64,000 bases of DNA from Streptomyces griseoruber (GCF_001514205.1 NZ_KQ948771.1:186001-250000), one strand, 5' to 3'. Shown: positions 9,371 to 18,722, counted from the first letter of the stretch. Translations and numbers: made by a program. Notes: generated from the sequence alone by a model not told the origin.

Positions 9371-9423
9371 GCACCGAAGTGGTTCCCGCCATGCGCACAG
9401 CATGGAGGGAACCACTTCGGTGC
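9371..9423. terminator. Bidirectional terminator between ABC operon and lysR
   Basis: The outer stem of 17 perfectly paired bases (9371-9387 with 9407-9423) continues inward with CCATGC/GCATGG after one mismatch. It lies between two convergent genes, so it can stop both transcripts. Confidence 0.8.
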
Positions 9424-9452
9424 TGTCCGGGCTACAACGCGGGCGTCCAGGC

Positions 9453-10349
9453 TCAGGCGGCGAAAGGGGCCTGCTGCTCGGACAGGTCGGCCAGGTGCGC
9501 CCTGACCTGCCGTACGAAGGCCCGCAGGTTCGCGGAGCGGGCGTCACGGCGCCAGGTGAGCCATGTCTCCGCACGCCCCAGGTCACCCTGGATGGGGTGG
9601 CAGGTCACCCGGTTGCTTCCTGGCAGGGACTCGTAGAGGCAACGCGGCATCATGCAGATGCCGGCTCCCGCGGCCACACACGCGAGCATGCTGTAGTAGG
9701 ACGAGATCTCCACCATTCGTCCGGGTGTGATGCCGCTCCCCTCCAGCCAGTCCTCGAATCGCTGGCGGTAGGAGCAGACGGTGCCGAAGAGGAAGACGGT
9801 CGGGTTCGACTGTCGGAATTCGTCATCGATCGTCTTCACCGGCTCGGGGGTGAGGATGACCAGATTCTCGGTGAACGCGTGCATTCCCGTGAGAACCGGG
9901 GAGGCGGGCGGGCCGTCGGTGAAGACGGCGCTTACCTGACCCTTGAGTACGTGATCGAACAGCATGCCGGAGGCTCCGGCTTCAAGTTCGAGGTCAACCT
10001 CCGGGTAGCTCAGATGGAACTCGGCCAGCAGCGAAGGGATCCGTACGGCAGAGGTGCTTTCGAGAGCGCCGATGCGGAATCGGCCGTGCGGCCGCTCCCC
10101 GTTGGCCAGGGACTTCGCCTCGCCGGCGATGTCGATCAACCGGCGCGCGTATTCGAGGAATGCCTCCCCTTCGGCGGAGAGGGTGACCTGTCGCTTGTCA
10201 CGCAGAAGCAGGTCCATACCCAGCTCTTTTTCCAGGTGCCGGATACGGGTGGAAACGTTGGAAGGGGCTCGTAGCAACTTCTCGGCAGCGGCGGTGATCC
10301 CACCATGCTCGGCCACAGCCACGAACATCTCCAGCTGGGCGAATTCCAT
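9453..10349 (-). CDS. LysR-family transcriptional regulator
   Basis: A 298-residue LysR regulator. The winged HTH is at about residues 1-60 (MEFAQLEMFVAVAEHGGITAA, then SNVSTRIRHLEKELG), followed by the periplasmic-binding-like effector domain. The ATG at 10349 keeps the conserved N-terminus and has GAGAG just upstream. It is divergent from the aldehyde dehydrogenase operon across 326 bp, the classical layout for a LysR protein activating its neighbour with the pathway substrate as co-inducer. Confidence 0.9.
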   Translation of the reverse strand: MEFAQLEMFVAVAEHGGITAAAEKLLRAPSNVSTRIRHLEKELGMDLLLRDKRQVTLSAEGEAFLEYARRLIDIAGEAKSLANGERPHGRFRIGALESTSAVRIPSLLAEFHLSYPEVDLELEAGASGMLFDHVLKGQVSAVFTDGPPASPVLTGMHAFTENLVILTPEPVKTIDDEFRQSNPTVFLFGTVCSYRQRFEDWLEGSGITPGRMVEISSYYSMLACVAAGAGICMMPRCLYESLPGSNRVTCHPIQGDLGRAETWLTWRRDARSANLRAFVRQVRAHLADLSEQQAPFAA

Positions 10350-10675
10350 CGTTCTCTCTCGCTGAAGTTTAGGTTCTGAAACTGCTCGTTCACAGCAGCG
10401 TGACACTCTCCTAACCTTTTATCAAGCGGTCGCCGGCCCTGAGAAGCGTGGAGGGGACCGACGACACGGAGAGACCAACGCAGGGGCTCACCAGCCGCCC
10501 CCACACGGAATCGGTCCCGCGTCGTGCACACGGCGCTCACCTTCGCCGGACCGGCAGGCATGAGGACACAACCGTCCGCTGTCGGCTCCACCGGATGCCC
10601 GTTCACTCGCTGCACCGCGCGGAGCTCTCCACCCACTTTGCGCTTTTTCCCACTCGGCTCCGAGAGGACCAGATT
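10350..10675. promoter_or_regulatory. Divergent lysR / ALDH-operon control region
   Basis: 326 bp without a gene. It must contain both divergent promoters. A short inverted repeat CTGCT-N7-AGCAG (10382-10398) near the lysR start could be part of a LysR site, but it is too short to be sure. Confidence 0.4.
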
Positions 10676-12082
10676 GTGACTCTGCAAGCACCCGCGGCCG
10701 CGAGGTCGGTCAACCCTGCCACGGGAGAGGTGATCAACACCTATCCGTTCGTCGGTGGTGACGAACTGGACACCGTCCTTCGCCGTGCCCGGCAAGGTTT
10801 CGCACAGTGGAGCCAGAGCAGTCCCGAGGTCCGGTGCGCTGCTCTGGCCCGTATGGCCCGGCTGCTGCTGCGGGATGTGGGGGAACTGGGCGCGCTGATC
10901 ACCGCCGAGATGGGCAAGCCCATCACGCAGGCCCGTGCCGAAGTGGAGAAATCGGCCTGGGTGGCGTCCTGGTACGCCGACAACGGCGCGAAGATGATCG
11001 CCGACGCTCCCACCTCGATCGGGCCTGCGGCTCATGTGGCCTACCGTCCCCTGGGACCGGTGCTGGCTGTGGAGCCGTGGAACTTTCCTGTCTGGCAGGT
11101 GATGCGAGGGGCGATCCCGATCCTGCTGGGCGGCAACGCCTACGTTCTCAAGCCCGCCCCGAACGTGGTCGGCTGTGCTCTGGCCGTCGAACGGTTGTGG
11201 CGGGAGGCCGGAGTTCCGGAGGGGGCGTTCAGCGTCCTCAACGCCGACAACGACGTGGTTTCCCAGGCCATCGCTCATCCCGCCATTGTGGGTGTGACGG
11301 TCACGGGCAGTGTCCGTGCGGGCTCGGCCATCGCCGCCCAGGCCGGGCGGGCGATCAAGCGCAGTGTGCTGGAACTGGGGGGCTCGGACGCCTTCATCGT
11401 TCTCGGCGACGCGGACCTGGACGCGGCCGTGGAGGCGGCGATCCACGGCCGGTTCCAGAACAGTGGGCAGATCTGCATCGCGGCCAAGCGCATCATCCTC
11501 GACCAGGCCATCGCGGACGCGTTCACCGAGCGGTTCGTGGCCGAGGTGCGCAAGCTGACGGTAGGCGACCCCACCCAGGAATCGACCTACATCGGGCCCA
11601 TCGCCCGCGACGACATTCGCCAGGAGATTCACCGCCAGGTCGAGCGCACCGTCGCCGAGGGTGCCCGGCTTCTGACGGGAGGGGGTCCGATCGAGGGACC
11701 GGGCAGCTTCTTCCAGCCCACCGTGCTCGCCGATGTCACGCCGGCCATGACGTCCTTCCGTGAGGAGATCTTCGGCCCTGTCGCCTCTCTGGTGGTGGCC
11801 GAGGACCTCGAGGACGCCCTCGCGATGGCCAACGACTCCCAGTTCGGCCTGAGCGCCAGCCTGTGGACCGGCGATGCGGACCTCGCTTCCCGCGTGGCCC
11901 AGCGTCTGGAGGTGGGCGGGGTGTTCATCAACGGCATAGCGGTCTCCGACCCCCGGATCCCCATCGGTGGAGTGAAGAACAGCGGCTACGGCCGCGAACT
12001 GTCCCACTTGGGGGTCCACGAGTTCACCAACATCCAAGCCGTGTGGAACTGCACACCCGGTTTCGAAGGAGCAACACGTTGA
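10676..12082 (+). CDS. NAD(P)-dependent aldehyde dehydrogenase (succinate-semialdehyde-dehydrogenase-like)
   Basis: A 468-residue ALDH that oxidises an aldehyde to the acid. The catalytic Glu lies in LELGGSDAF and the nucleophilic Cys in NSGQICIA. Cofactor-fold motifs include EPWNFPVWQ and VTVTGSVRAG. The C-terminal GYGRELSHLG resembles the GabD2/Sad branch that acts on succinate semialdehyde or similar short aldehydes. The GTG at 10676 follows GAGAGGA and gives the normal family length; longer upstream frames lack family similarity. First gene of a five-gene coupled operon; the TTG of the next gene overlaps its stop. Confidence 0.9.
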   Translation: MTLQAPAAARSVNPATGEVINTYPFVGGDELDTVLRRARQGFAQWSQSSPEVRCAALARMARLLLRDVGELGALITAEMGKPITQARAEVEKSAWVASWYADNGAKMIADAPTSIGPAAHVAYRPLGPVLAVEPWNFPVWQVMRGAIPILLGGNAYVLKPAPNVVGCALAVERLWREAGVPEGAFSVLNADNDVVSQAIAHPAIVGVTVTGSVRAGSAIAAQAGRAIKRSVLELGGSDAFIVLGDADLDAAVEAAIHGRFQNSGQICIAAKRIILDQAIADAFTERFVAEVRKLTVGDPTQESTYIGPIARDDIRQEIHRQVERTVAEGARLLTGGGPIEGPGSFFQPTVLADVTPAMTSFREEIFGPVASLVVAEDLEDALAMANDSQFGLSASLWTGDADLASRVAQRLEVGGVFINGIAVSDPRIPIGGVKNSGYGRELSHLGVHEFTNIQAVWNCTPGFEGATR

Positions 12083-12462
12083 ACAAGGAACTGTTCGAGA
12101 AGGGCCTGGCCACTCGCCTAGAGGTGCTCGGTGACGCCTACGTCCAACACAGCCTCGACGGTGCCGATGACTTCTCGATGCCGATGCAGGAACTGGTCAC
12201 CCAGTACTGCTGGGGCGATGTGTGGGACCGCCCAGGTCTCGAGCGATCTCAGCGCAGCCTCATCAACCTGGCCATGATCAGTGCCCTGAACCGCCCGCAC
12301 GAGCTGAAAGTGCATGTGCGCGGTGCGGTCCGTAACGGGGTGACCAAGGAGCAGATCCGGGAGATCTTCCTCCAGGTCGCGGTCTACTGCGGAGCCCCTG
12401 CCGCCCTCGAAAGCTTCCGGCTGGCACGCGAGGTCTTCGCCGAGATGGAGGCCGAGGCATGA
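12079..12462 (+). CDS. Carboxymuconolactone decarboxylase family protein (PcaC-like)
   Basis: A 127-residue helical protein, close in length to PcaC. The motif region HELKVHVRGAVRNGV-TKEQIREIF, with Cys in VAVYCGAPAA, fits the gamma-carboxymuconolactone decarboxylase type better than the CMD protein at 2580. The start is TTG at 12079, overlapping the ALDH stop and preceded by GAAGGAG. It may decarboxylate a lactone acid in this pathway; the substrate is not determined. Confidence 0.85.
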   Translation: MNKELFEKGLATRLEVLGDAYVQHSLDGADDFSMPMQELVTQYCWGDVWDRPGLERSQRSLINLAMISALNRPHELKVHVRGAVRNGVTKEQIREIFLQVAVYCGAPAALESFRLAREVFAEMEAEA

Positions 12463-13367
12463 CCACCATCGGGTTCATCGGCCTGGGCAACATGGGTTTC
12501 CCCATGGCTCAGCGCCTCGTCCAGGCCGGACATGCCCTGATCGTCCACGACCACAACACTCAGGCCGTCGAGAAGTTCCTGGCGGCCCACCCCACTGCCG
12601 CCGCGGCAGGGACCGCCACCTGGCAGCGCGCCGACATCATCATCACGATGCTGCCGACCTCCGCCATCGTCGAGGCCGCTCTGCTCACCGGTCAGGTCGT
12701 GGCCGCGGCCTCACTGAACACCCTGTTCATCGACATGTCCTCGGCCGAACCCAGCCAATCTCAGCAGCTGGCGGTCACCCTGGAGAAGAAGGGCATGCGC
12801 TATGTCGATGCCCCGGTCTCCGGGGGAGTGCGAGGAGCGCTCAACGGCCGGCTGGCCATCATGGCCGGCGGGACCGCCGCCGACGTGCGTGAAGCAAAGC
12901 CGCTGTTCGAGGTGATGGGCAAGTCGCTCATTCACGTCGGGGGACCCGGCTCCGGGCACGCGGCCAAGGCCCTGAACAATCTCGTCTCGGCCGCGTCGGT
13001 GGCCGTCACAGTCGAGGCGCTTCACATCGGGCAACGGTTCGGAATCGAACCACAGACCCTGACCGACGTGCTGAACGCCTCCTCCGGGCGCAGCAACACC
13101 TCGGAGAACAAGGTGACCCAGTTCATGCTCTCGGGCAGCTTCGGTTCCGGATTCCCCATCGGACTGATGACCAAGGACGTGGACATAGCCATCGCCCTGT
13201 CCGAGGAACTGGGCGTCGACGCGGAGCTCAGTCACCACTGCGCCGATGTGTGGCACCAGGCCGTCGACAACGGTTTCGCCGCCGAGGACCACACGAGGAT
13301 GTACGAGATCCTCGACCGCCCCGACACCACCCCCCGTACCACACAGGAAGGACACGCCCATGCGTGA
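12459..13367 (+). CDS. NAD(P)-dependent beta-hydroxyacid dehydrogenase (3-hydroxyisobutyrate dehydrogenase family)
   Basis: A 302-residue reductase/dehydrogenase. The Rossmann motif GFIGLGNMG is at the N-terminus, the substrate-site motif PVSGGVRGALNG is near residue 120, and the catalytic Lys is in AAKALNNLVSA. The family interconverts 3-hydroxy acids and semialdehydes (3-hydroxyisobutyrate, tartronate semialdehyde). With the adjacent semialdehyde-type ALDH, a hydroxy acid to semialdehyde to acid sequence is plausible. It overlaps the preceding gene by ATGA and the following one by 8 bases. Confidence 0.9.
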   Translation: MTTIGFIGLGNMGFPMAQRLVQAGHALIVHDHNTQAVEKFLAAHPTAAAAGTATWQRADIIITMLPTSAIVEAALLTGQVVAAASLNTLFIDMSSAEPSQSQQLAVTLEKKGMRYVDAPVSGGVRGALNGRLAIMAGGTAADVREAKPLFEVMGKSLIHVGGPGSGHAAKALNNLVSAASVAVTVEALHIGQRFGIEPQTLTDVLNASSGRSNTSENKVTQFMLSGSFGSGFPIGLMTKDVDIAIALSEELGVDAELSHHCADVWHQAVDNGFAAEDHTRMYEILDRPDTTPRTTQEGHAHA

Positions 13368-13734
13368 CTTCGCGGCTGTGCTGCAGCAGGCCGACGAGGA
13401 CTTCGAGTTCTCCCGGGAGATGCGCTACTACACCGGCAAGCTCCATGTGACCATCGGTGACCAGGCGTGGCTGGCCGTCTACGACGACGGCCGCCTCCTG
13501 TCAGCGGACCCGAGCGACATCGATCCCGAGGATGCGGCGATCGCCGTGTCGGGCACCCGCGAGCAGTGGGAGGAGATGACCGCCGAGCACCCGCGGCCGT
13601 TCTTCCAGTCGCTGCAGAGCTCTTCCATCAAGCACGGCGTGCGGCTGAGCAACACGGACCAGCTCTACGCATATCTGCCGGCCCTGAACCGGCTGATGCA
13701 GATCTTCCGCCAGCTCAACGCCCAGGGAGCGTGA
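13360..13734 (+). CDS. Small conserved-looking protein of unknown function, SCP2-like
   Basis: A 124-residue soluble acidic protein. The order of strands (YYTGKLHVTIGDQAWLAVYDDGRL), a charged loop and a C-terminal amphipathic helix (QLYAYLPALNRLMQIFRQLN) resemble small lipid-binding SCP2-type folds, but I cannot assign a family firmly. The start ATG at 13360 lies inside the end of the preceding gene, with AGGAAGGA upstream. It is embedded between a dehydrogenase and a hydrolase, so it probably has a pathway-specific role such as binding a hydrophobic substrate. Confidence 0.75.
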   Translation: MRDFAAVLQQADEDFEFSREMRYYTGKLHVTIGDQAWLAVYDDGRLLSADPSDIDPEDAAIAVSGTREQWEEMTAEHPRPFFQSLQSSSIKHGVRLSNTDQLYAYLPALNRLMQIFRQLNAQGA

Positions 13735-13737
13735 ACC

Positions 13738-14652
13738 ATGGCCAGGCATGAACCGATCACCGGACGCTACGTCTACCTGACCGTGGAAGACGTCGAGTAC
13801 CGCGTCTACTACGAGGAGGCCGGTCAGGGCATCCCCCTGATCGTGGGCCACACCGCCGGCTCGGACGGGCGGCAGTACCGGCACCTGCTCAATGATCCGG
13901 AGGTCACCGACCGCTACCGCGTCATCGCATTCGACCTGCCGTACCACGGCAAGTCCCTGCCGCCGCACGGAGTGCCGTGGTGGACGCAGGAGTACCAGAT
14001 GACCAAGGCGCGCATGATCGCCTTCCCCAACGCGCTGGCCGAGGCCCTGGAACTGGATCGGCCGGTCTACATGGGCAGCTCCATGGGCGGGCACCTCGCC
14101 ATCGACCTGGCTTCCCAGTGTCCCGACCGCTATCGGGCGACCATCGCCGTGGAGGGGGCTTTGCGTTCAGCCGCCGAGTATGTCGATGTGGGAATGGCGG
14201 GGATCCGCCGGGAGTTCGACAACCCGAACGTGGCCCGCACTTCCACCGGGGCCGCGATGCTGCTGAACATCTCCCCGTACAGCCCCGAGGAGAACGTCCG
14301 GGAGCTCCAGTGGGAGTACCAGTGCGGCGGACCGGGCGTGTTCGCGGGCGACCTCTATTACTACTACTACGACCACAACGTCTCCCCCGAGGAGGCGCGG
14401 GCCATCGACACCGACAGATGCATGCTGTACCTGCTCACCGGTGAGTACGACCCGAACACCTCGCCGGCCGACACCAAGGAGCTGGCCGACCTCGTGCCCG
14501 GGTGCAAGTACTGGGAGATGCCCAGACTCGGCCACTTCCCGGTGACCGAGAACTACGAGGAGTTCCGCAGGTACCTCCTGCCGATTCTGCTGGAGATCGA
14601 GGATGGCTCCGAGGCGTCCGCCCCCAGTGGGTCCGGCAACCTGAGCCTGTAG
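13738..14652 (+). CDS. Alpha/beta-fold hydrolase
   Basis: A 304-residue hydrolase. The nucleophile elbow is GSSMGG (near residue 117), an oxyanion-loop candidate is VGHTAGSDG, and the catalytic His is probably in LGHFPV. The N-terminal GRYVYLTVEDVEYRVYYEEAG and the DLPYHGKS motif are typical of C-C-bond or ester hydrolases. It begins 3 bases after the preceding stop and ends the operon just before a hairpin terminator. Substrate unknown; it could open a lactone or cleave an ester entering the pathway. Confidence 0.88.
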   Translation: MARHEPITGRYVYLTVEDVEYRVYYEEAGQGIPLIVGHTAGSDGRQYRHLLNDPEVTDRYRVIAFDLPYHGKSLPPHGVPWWTQEYQMTKARMIAFPNALAEALELDRPVYMGSSMGGHLAIDLASQCPDRYRATIAVEGALRSAAEYVDVGMAGIRREFDNPNVARTSTGAAMLLNISPYSPEENVRELQWEYQCGGPGVFAGDLYYYYYDHNVSPEEARAIDTDRCMLYLLTGEYDPNTSPADTKELADLVPGCKYWEMPRLGHFPVTENYEEFRRYLLPILLEIEDGSEASAPSGSGNLSL

Positions 14653-14660
14653 TCCGCAGG

Positions 14661-14689
14661 CGGAGGCCGACCTGACCAACCGGCCTCCG
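14661..14689 (+). terminator. Hairpin terminator after the ALDH operon
   Basis: CGGAGGCCG and CGGCCTCCG pair perfectly around an 11-base loop, followed by a pyrimidine-rich tract (cccccttt). It separates the operon from the MFS gene. Confidence 0.75.
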
Positions 14690-14814
14690 GCCCCCTTTCC
14701 CTTTCAGGCGCATGAGGCGCATCGCCCTCATGTCGCATGCGCACACACCCTCCGTTCGCGACTTTCGGTAATTGATTGACAGCGAACGGTAGCTAACCCC
14801 CTGGAGGTGGGTCG

Positions 14815-16185
14815 ATGACGATCCAGAGCGAGAACAGCTGGCGGCCTCGGCCCGTCACCAATCGACAGATCACCTACGCCACCGTGCTGGCCTTCCTGGC
14901 CTGGGCGTTCGCGGTCTACGACTTCATTCTCTTCGGCATTCTGCTGCCGGAGATAGGCAAGGACCAGGGCTTGGACTCGGCCGAGCAGGCCACTCTCGTC
15001 ACCTGGATGTCCATCGGCGCAGTCGTGCTCGGCCTGCTGGCCGGGCCGGTCGTCGACAAGTTCGGCCGGAAGGCCGGCGTGGCCGTCACCACGGCCGGAG
15101 CCGGTGTCGCCTCGGCCCTCACAGCTCTGGCAGGTGTCGTGCCGGCCTGGGGGCTGGTCGCCATCCGTTCCCTCAGCGGCCTGGGCCTGTCCGAGCAGGG
15201 TGTCAACGGCGCCTACCTCAGCGAACTCTATGGGGCCTCGGACGATCCGCGAATCAAGAAACGTCAGGGCTTCATCTACTCCCTGGTACAGGGCGGTTGG
15301 CCGGTCGGAGCGATCCTGGCCGCCGCACTGACGGCAGTGATGCTGCCGATCATCGGTTGGGCCGGGTGCTTCCTGTTCGCTGCGGTTCCGTCTCTGGTCA
15401 TCGCGCTCCTCGCACGCAAGCTGCGGGAGTCCCCGCAGTTCGAGACCGTGCAGAAGCTGCGACAGCTGCAGTCCCTCGGCGCACGCCGCGAAGCCGAACA
15501 ACTCGCGGTCACCCTGGGCGTCGAAGAGTCCGAGACCCGCAGCACCCTGGCCGACATCTTGCGCGGCAGCGGCCTGCGTACCACGCTCTCCCTGGGGCTC
15601 GGACACATCCTCAACTACTTCCCCGTACAGGTCTTCAGCGTCCTGGGCACCACCGTACTCATCAACGTGCACCATGTGTCGTTCACGAACTCGCTGGTCA
15701 TCCTGCTGATGTCCAACGTCATCGCCTACTTGGGCTACCTCACCCACGGATTCCTGGGGGACCGGTTCGGCAGGCGCAACGTCATCGCCGCCGGCTGGGT
15801 CACCGGAGGCCTCGTCTTCACCGCAATGATCTACGGGCCCAGCAACTTCTGGACCGTCGTCGCGCTCTACAGCATCGGGACCTTCTTCCTGATCGGTCCC
15901 TACTCGTGCGTCCTCTTCTTCGTGGGCGAGAGTTACGAGACGCGTATCCGAGGCCGCGGCGCCGCCTTCGTCGCGGCGGTCGGTCCGATCGGGGCGATCC
16001 TCTCCTCCGCCCTGGCAGCCACGCTGCTGAGCAACCACGGCACCTGGGCCACCGCCGCGTTTCTCTTCGGCGCGGTCCCGTGCACCCTGTCAGGCCTGGC
16101 GGTCCTGTTCTCGCGGAAGCGCCAGAGCGTCGCCGCGCCGGTACGTGCCGGCCGCCACGCTCGGAAGACCGAGCCGGCCATCTGA
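14815..16185 (+). CDS. MFS permease (organic/aromatic acid or sugar-acid type)
   Basis: A 456-residue transporter with 12 predicted membrane segments. The MFS loop motifs are present: DKFGRKAG between helices 2 and 3, and DRFGRRNV in the mirrored position. The start has a strong CTGGAGGTGGG. A TTGACA (14776-14781) upstream may be its -35 box. Downstream of the ALDH operon, it probably imports the substrate or a related acid; the ligand is unknown. Confidence 0.88.
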   Translation: MTIQSENSWRPRPVTNRQITYATVLAFLAWAFAVYDFILFGILLPEIGKDQGLDSAEQATLVTWMSIGAVVLGLLAGPVVDKFGRKAGVAVTTAGAGVASALTALAGVVPAWGLVAIRSLSGLGLSEQGVNGAYLSELYGASDDPRIKKRQGFIYSLVQGGWPVGAILAAALTAVMLPIIGWAGCFLFAAVPSLVIALLARKLRESPQFETVQKLRQLQSLGARREAEQLAVTLGVEESETRSTLADILRGSGLRTTLSLGLGHILNYFPVQVFSVLGTTVLINVHHVSFTNSLVILLMSNVIAYLGYLTHGFLGDRFGRRNVIAAGWVTGGLVFTAMIYGPSNFWTVVALYSIGTFFLIGPYSCVLFFVGESYETRIRGRGAAFVAAVGPIGAILSSALAATLLSNHGTWATAAFLFGAVPCTLSGLAVLFSRKRQSVAAPVRAGRHARKTEPAI

Positions 16186-16227
16186 TGTCGCGCCCCTGCC
16201 CGCCCCTGCCTCGCCCTCGCGTTCGAG

Positions 16228-16244
16228 CGCCCCTCTGCGGGGCG
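16228..16244. terminator. Small hairpin between MFS and SpoIIE genes
   Basis: CGCCCC and GGGGCG pair around a 5-base loop between convergent genes. Short, so moderate support. Confidence 0.45.
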
Positions 16245-16307
16245 GGTTCCCGCTCCTCCAGCAGGCCCATGCGACGCGAGCTGGTCCGGCCGGGCCTCAC
16301 TAGAGGA

Positions 16308-18722
16308 TTACTGGCTGAGCGGTAGTTCGGCCCAGATGGTCTTGCCGCTGTTTGTGTGGCGTGTGCCCCAGCGTTGTGCCATCTGGGCGACCAGGAGCAG
16401 GCCTCGTCCGCCCTCGTCGAAGGCGCGGGCGTGTCTGAGATGAGGAGCGGTGCTGCTCCCGTCGGTGACTTCGATGACGAGCGCGCTGTCACGGATGAGC
16501 CGAAGCCGGATGGGAGGGGTGCCGTAGCGGATGGCATTGGTGACCAGTTCGCTCACTACGAGCTCGGTGGTGAACGCGAGATCGCTCAGTCGCCAGGCGG
16601 TGAGTTGCCGGCGCGCGTCAGCACGCGTGGGAGCTACGGCCACCGGGTCGCTCGCCAGGTCCCAGGTGGCGACGTGGTCGCCGTCGAAGGCCCGGGTGCG
16701 GGCAAGGAGCAGAGCGACATCGTCGTCGGGTGCTTTGGGGACGAGTGCGTCCATGATGGCGTCGCACTTGGATTCCAGCGAGCGGTGCGAAGCTCCCAGA
16801 GCCTCGCGCAGCGTATCCAGGCCGACAGAGATGTCATGGGCCCGGGATTCGATGAGGCCGTCGGTGTACAGGGCGAGGAGACTGCCGGCCGGCAGGTCGA
16901 ATTCGGCGCACTCGAAGGGCAGGCTGCCCAATCCGAGGGGCGGCCCGGCCGGTATCTCGGGGAATTCGACCGTAGCGTCCGGGAGCACGATGGCAGGCAA
17001 CGGGTGTCCGGCACGGGCGATGCTGCAGTGCAGCGAGACGGGGTCGTACACGGCGTACATACAGGTCGCACCGACGTCACCGTCGATTCCTTGGCCGCTT
17101 ACGCCTTCGGAATCGACGGACAGGCGGATCACCAGATCGTCGAGGCGGGTGAGCAGCTCATCCGGGCCGAGGTCCACATCGGCGAGTGTGCGTACAGCGG
17201 CCCGCAGGCGTCCCATCGTGGCGGAGGCCTGAAGCCCGTGCCCGACGACGTCACCTACGACCAGGGCGACCCGCGCGCCGGAGAGAGGAATGACGTCGAA
17301 CCAGTCGCCGCCCACGCCCAGGGGGGAGTCTGCGGGCAGGTAGCGGGAGGCGAATTCCACAGCAGGTTGTTCTCGAAGCCGCTGGGGCAGCAGGTTGTGC
17401 TGGAGTGTCAAGGCTGTGGCGTGCTCACGGGTATAGCGCAGGGCGTTGTCGATGGACACCGCCGCCCTTGCGGCAAGCTCTTCCACAAGGACCGCGTCGT
17501 CCCTGTCGAAGGGATGCTCAGGGTGCAGGCGACGTAGCAGGGAGAGGACACCCAGCGTCGTACCACGAGAACGCAGCGGTACCGCCAGCGTCGAATGGAA
17601 CCCGAACTCCTGCACGCGGGCCCTACGAACGCTGTCGTCCGCGAGCCACCGTTCCCATGCGAGGTCTCCAGCTCTCGCCAGAATCGCTCCTCCCGTGGCC
17701 AGACAGCGTGTGTAGGGCGAGTCCGCCGTCTGAGCGGTGGACTCGCCGACGGCGACCGCGGCCTCCGGAGAGCCCTCAGTGGTCGAGGATTGTGCGACAC
17801 GGCGCAGCGCGAGCGGCGAGTGATCATGCCGCAGAGCGGGATCCGTCCCCTGGAGCACCGAATCGAGGAGATCGACGGTGACGAAGTCGGCCAGTTGTGG
17901 GGTGATCGTCTCGGCGAGCTCCTGAGCGGTCTGTGACACGTCCAGGCTGGTGCCGATACGGGTGGCCGCCTCGTTCAACAGAGACCACCGCCGTCGGCCC
18001 CAGTACTGTTCGCTGCTCTCGTAGGTTGTGACGATCGCACCGCACAGGCGCCCAGAAGCGTCCCTGACAGGCCCTATCTCATGCGCCCAGGGGCGCTCGT
18101 GAATGACGCCCGGGACGCTGTAATAGCCCTCGTAGTGCACCGGCTCCCCGGTCTCGATCACTTGACGCAGATGTCGCTGGAATGCCGCGTAGACCGGCGC
18201 CGAGAAGACATCGGAGACCAGACGACCCCGCAGTTCTTCCTCCGTGGCGGCGAACCGGCGGCCGGCGGCAGCATTGACCCGTGCGAAACGGAGTTCCGTG
18301 TCGTAGATCACCTGGACGACCGGGCACTGAGTGAAAGCCCGGTCTGCGAGGGTCTGATCGCCTTCCGACCCCATCGGCTCGCCGGGCCGGGTCATCGTCA
18401 GAATCCAGCGCAGCTCCCCCCTCCCCGACGGCATCGGCTGCGCCCGAAGTACCAGCTCCAGGACTTGTCCGTCATTACGCAGGAACGCGAGCCGACCTCT
18501 CCAACTCGCCTGACGCGCAAGCACGCGCTGCAAGGTCGCGGCGTCGTCCCGGCGCAGCAAGTCCTGCACCGGGCGCCCTTCGATTTCGGTGCGAGAAAGG
18601 CCGAGCGGCACCCGGGACTCCGGACCCCAGCCGATCACCACTCCTTCGGCGTCCGTCAGCGCCACAGCCGCGTATGACGTATCAGCGGCTGCACCCCAAG
18701 GAACCGTGCCGAAATCCTCCAT
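16308..18722 (-). CDS. PAS-PAS-GAF-SpoIIE-HATPase serine phosphatase / anti-sigma-type regulator
   Basis: An 804-residue cytoplasmic signalling protein of the type common in Streptomyces. Two PAS-like sensor domains (about 1-115 and 130-265) and a GAF domain (about 280-460) precede a PP2C-type SpoIIE phosphatase (about 475-690; GGDWFDVIPL, VGDVVGHG, LALYTDG). A GHKL ATPase of the RsbW class is at the C-terminus (ELVVSELVTNAIRYG, DEGGRGLLLV). Such proteins control anti-anti-sigma factors by dephosphorylation and kinase activity. ATG at 18722 gives the first PAS domain; longer upstream frames show no domain. No sigma factor or anti-sigma antagonist is adjacent, so its partner is elsewhere. Confidence 0.9.
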   Translation of the reverse strand: MEDFGTVPWGAAADTSYAAVALTDAEGVVIGWGPESRVPLGLSRTEIEGRPVQDLLRRDDAATLQRVLARQASWRGRLAFLRNDGQVLELVLRAQPMPSGRGELRWILTMTRPGEPMGSEGDQTLADRAFTQCPVVQVIYDTELRFARVNAAAGRRFAATEEELRGRLVSDVFSAPVYAAFQRHLRQVIETGEPVHYEGYYSVPGVIHERPWAHEIGPVRDASGRLCGAIVTTYESSEQYWGRRRWSLLNEAATRIGTSLDVSQTAQELAETITPQLADFVTVDLLDSVLQGTDPALRHDHSPLALRRVAQSSTTEGSPEAAVAVGESTAQTADSPYTRCLATGGAILARAGDLAWERWLADDSVRRARVQEFGFHSTLAVPLRSRGTTLGVLSLLRRLHPEHPFDRDDAVLVEELAARAAVSIDNALRYTREHATALTLQHNLLPQRLREQPAVEFASRYLPADSPLGVGGDWFDVIPLSGARVALVVGDVVGHGLQASATMGRLRAAVRTLADVDLGPDELLTRLDDLVIRLSVDSEGVSGQGIDGDVGATCMYAVYDPVSLHCSIARAGHPLPAIVLPDATVEFPEIPAGPPLGLGSLPFECAEFDLPAGSLLALYTDGLIESRAHDISVGLDTLREALGASHRSLESKCDAIMDALVPKAPDDDVALLLARTRAFDGDHVATWDLASDPVAVAPTRADARRQLTAWRLSDLAFTTELVVSELVTNAIRYGTPPIRLRLIRDSALVIEVTDGSSTAPHLRHARAFDEGGRGLLLVAQMAQRWGTRHTNSGKTIWAELPLSQ

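Noticed and set aside
10136..12037. 633-codon minus-strand frame
   Set aside because: Antisense to the aldehyde dehydrogenase and lysR region; no motifs, and overlaps two well-supported genes.
14728..16038. 436-codon minus-strand frame opposite the MFS gene
   Set aside because: Composition typical of an antisense shadow; the plus strand has clear transmembrane and MFS motifs.
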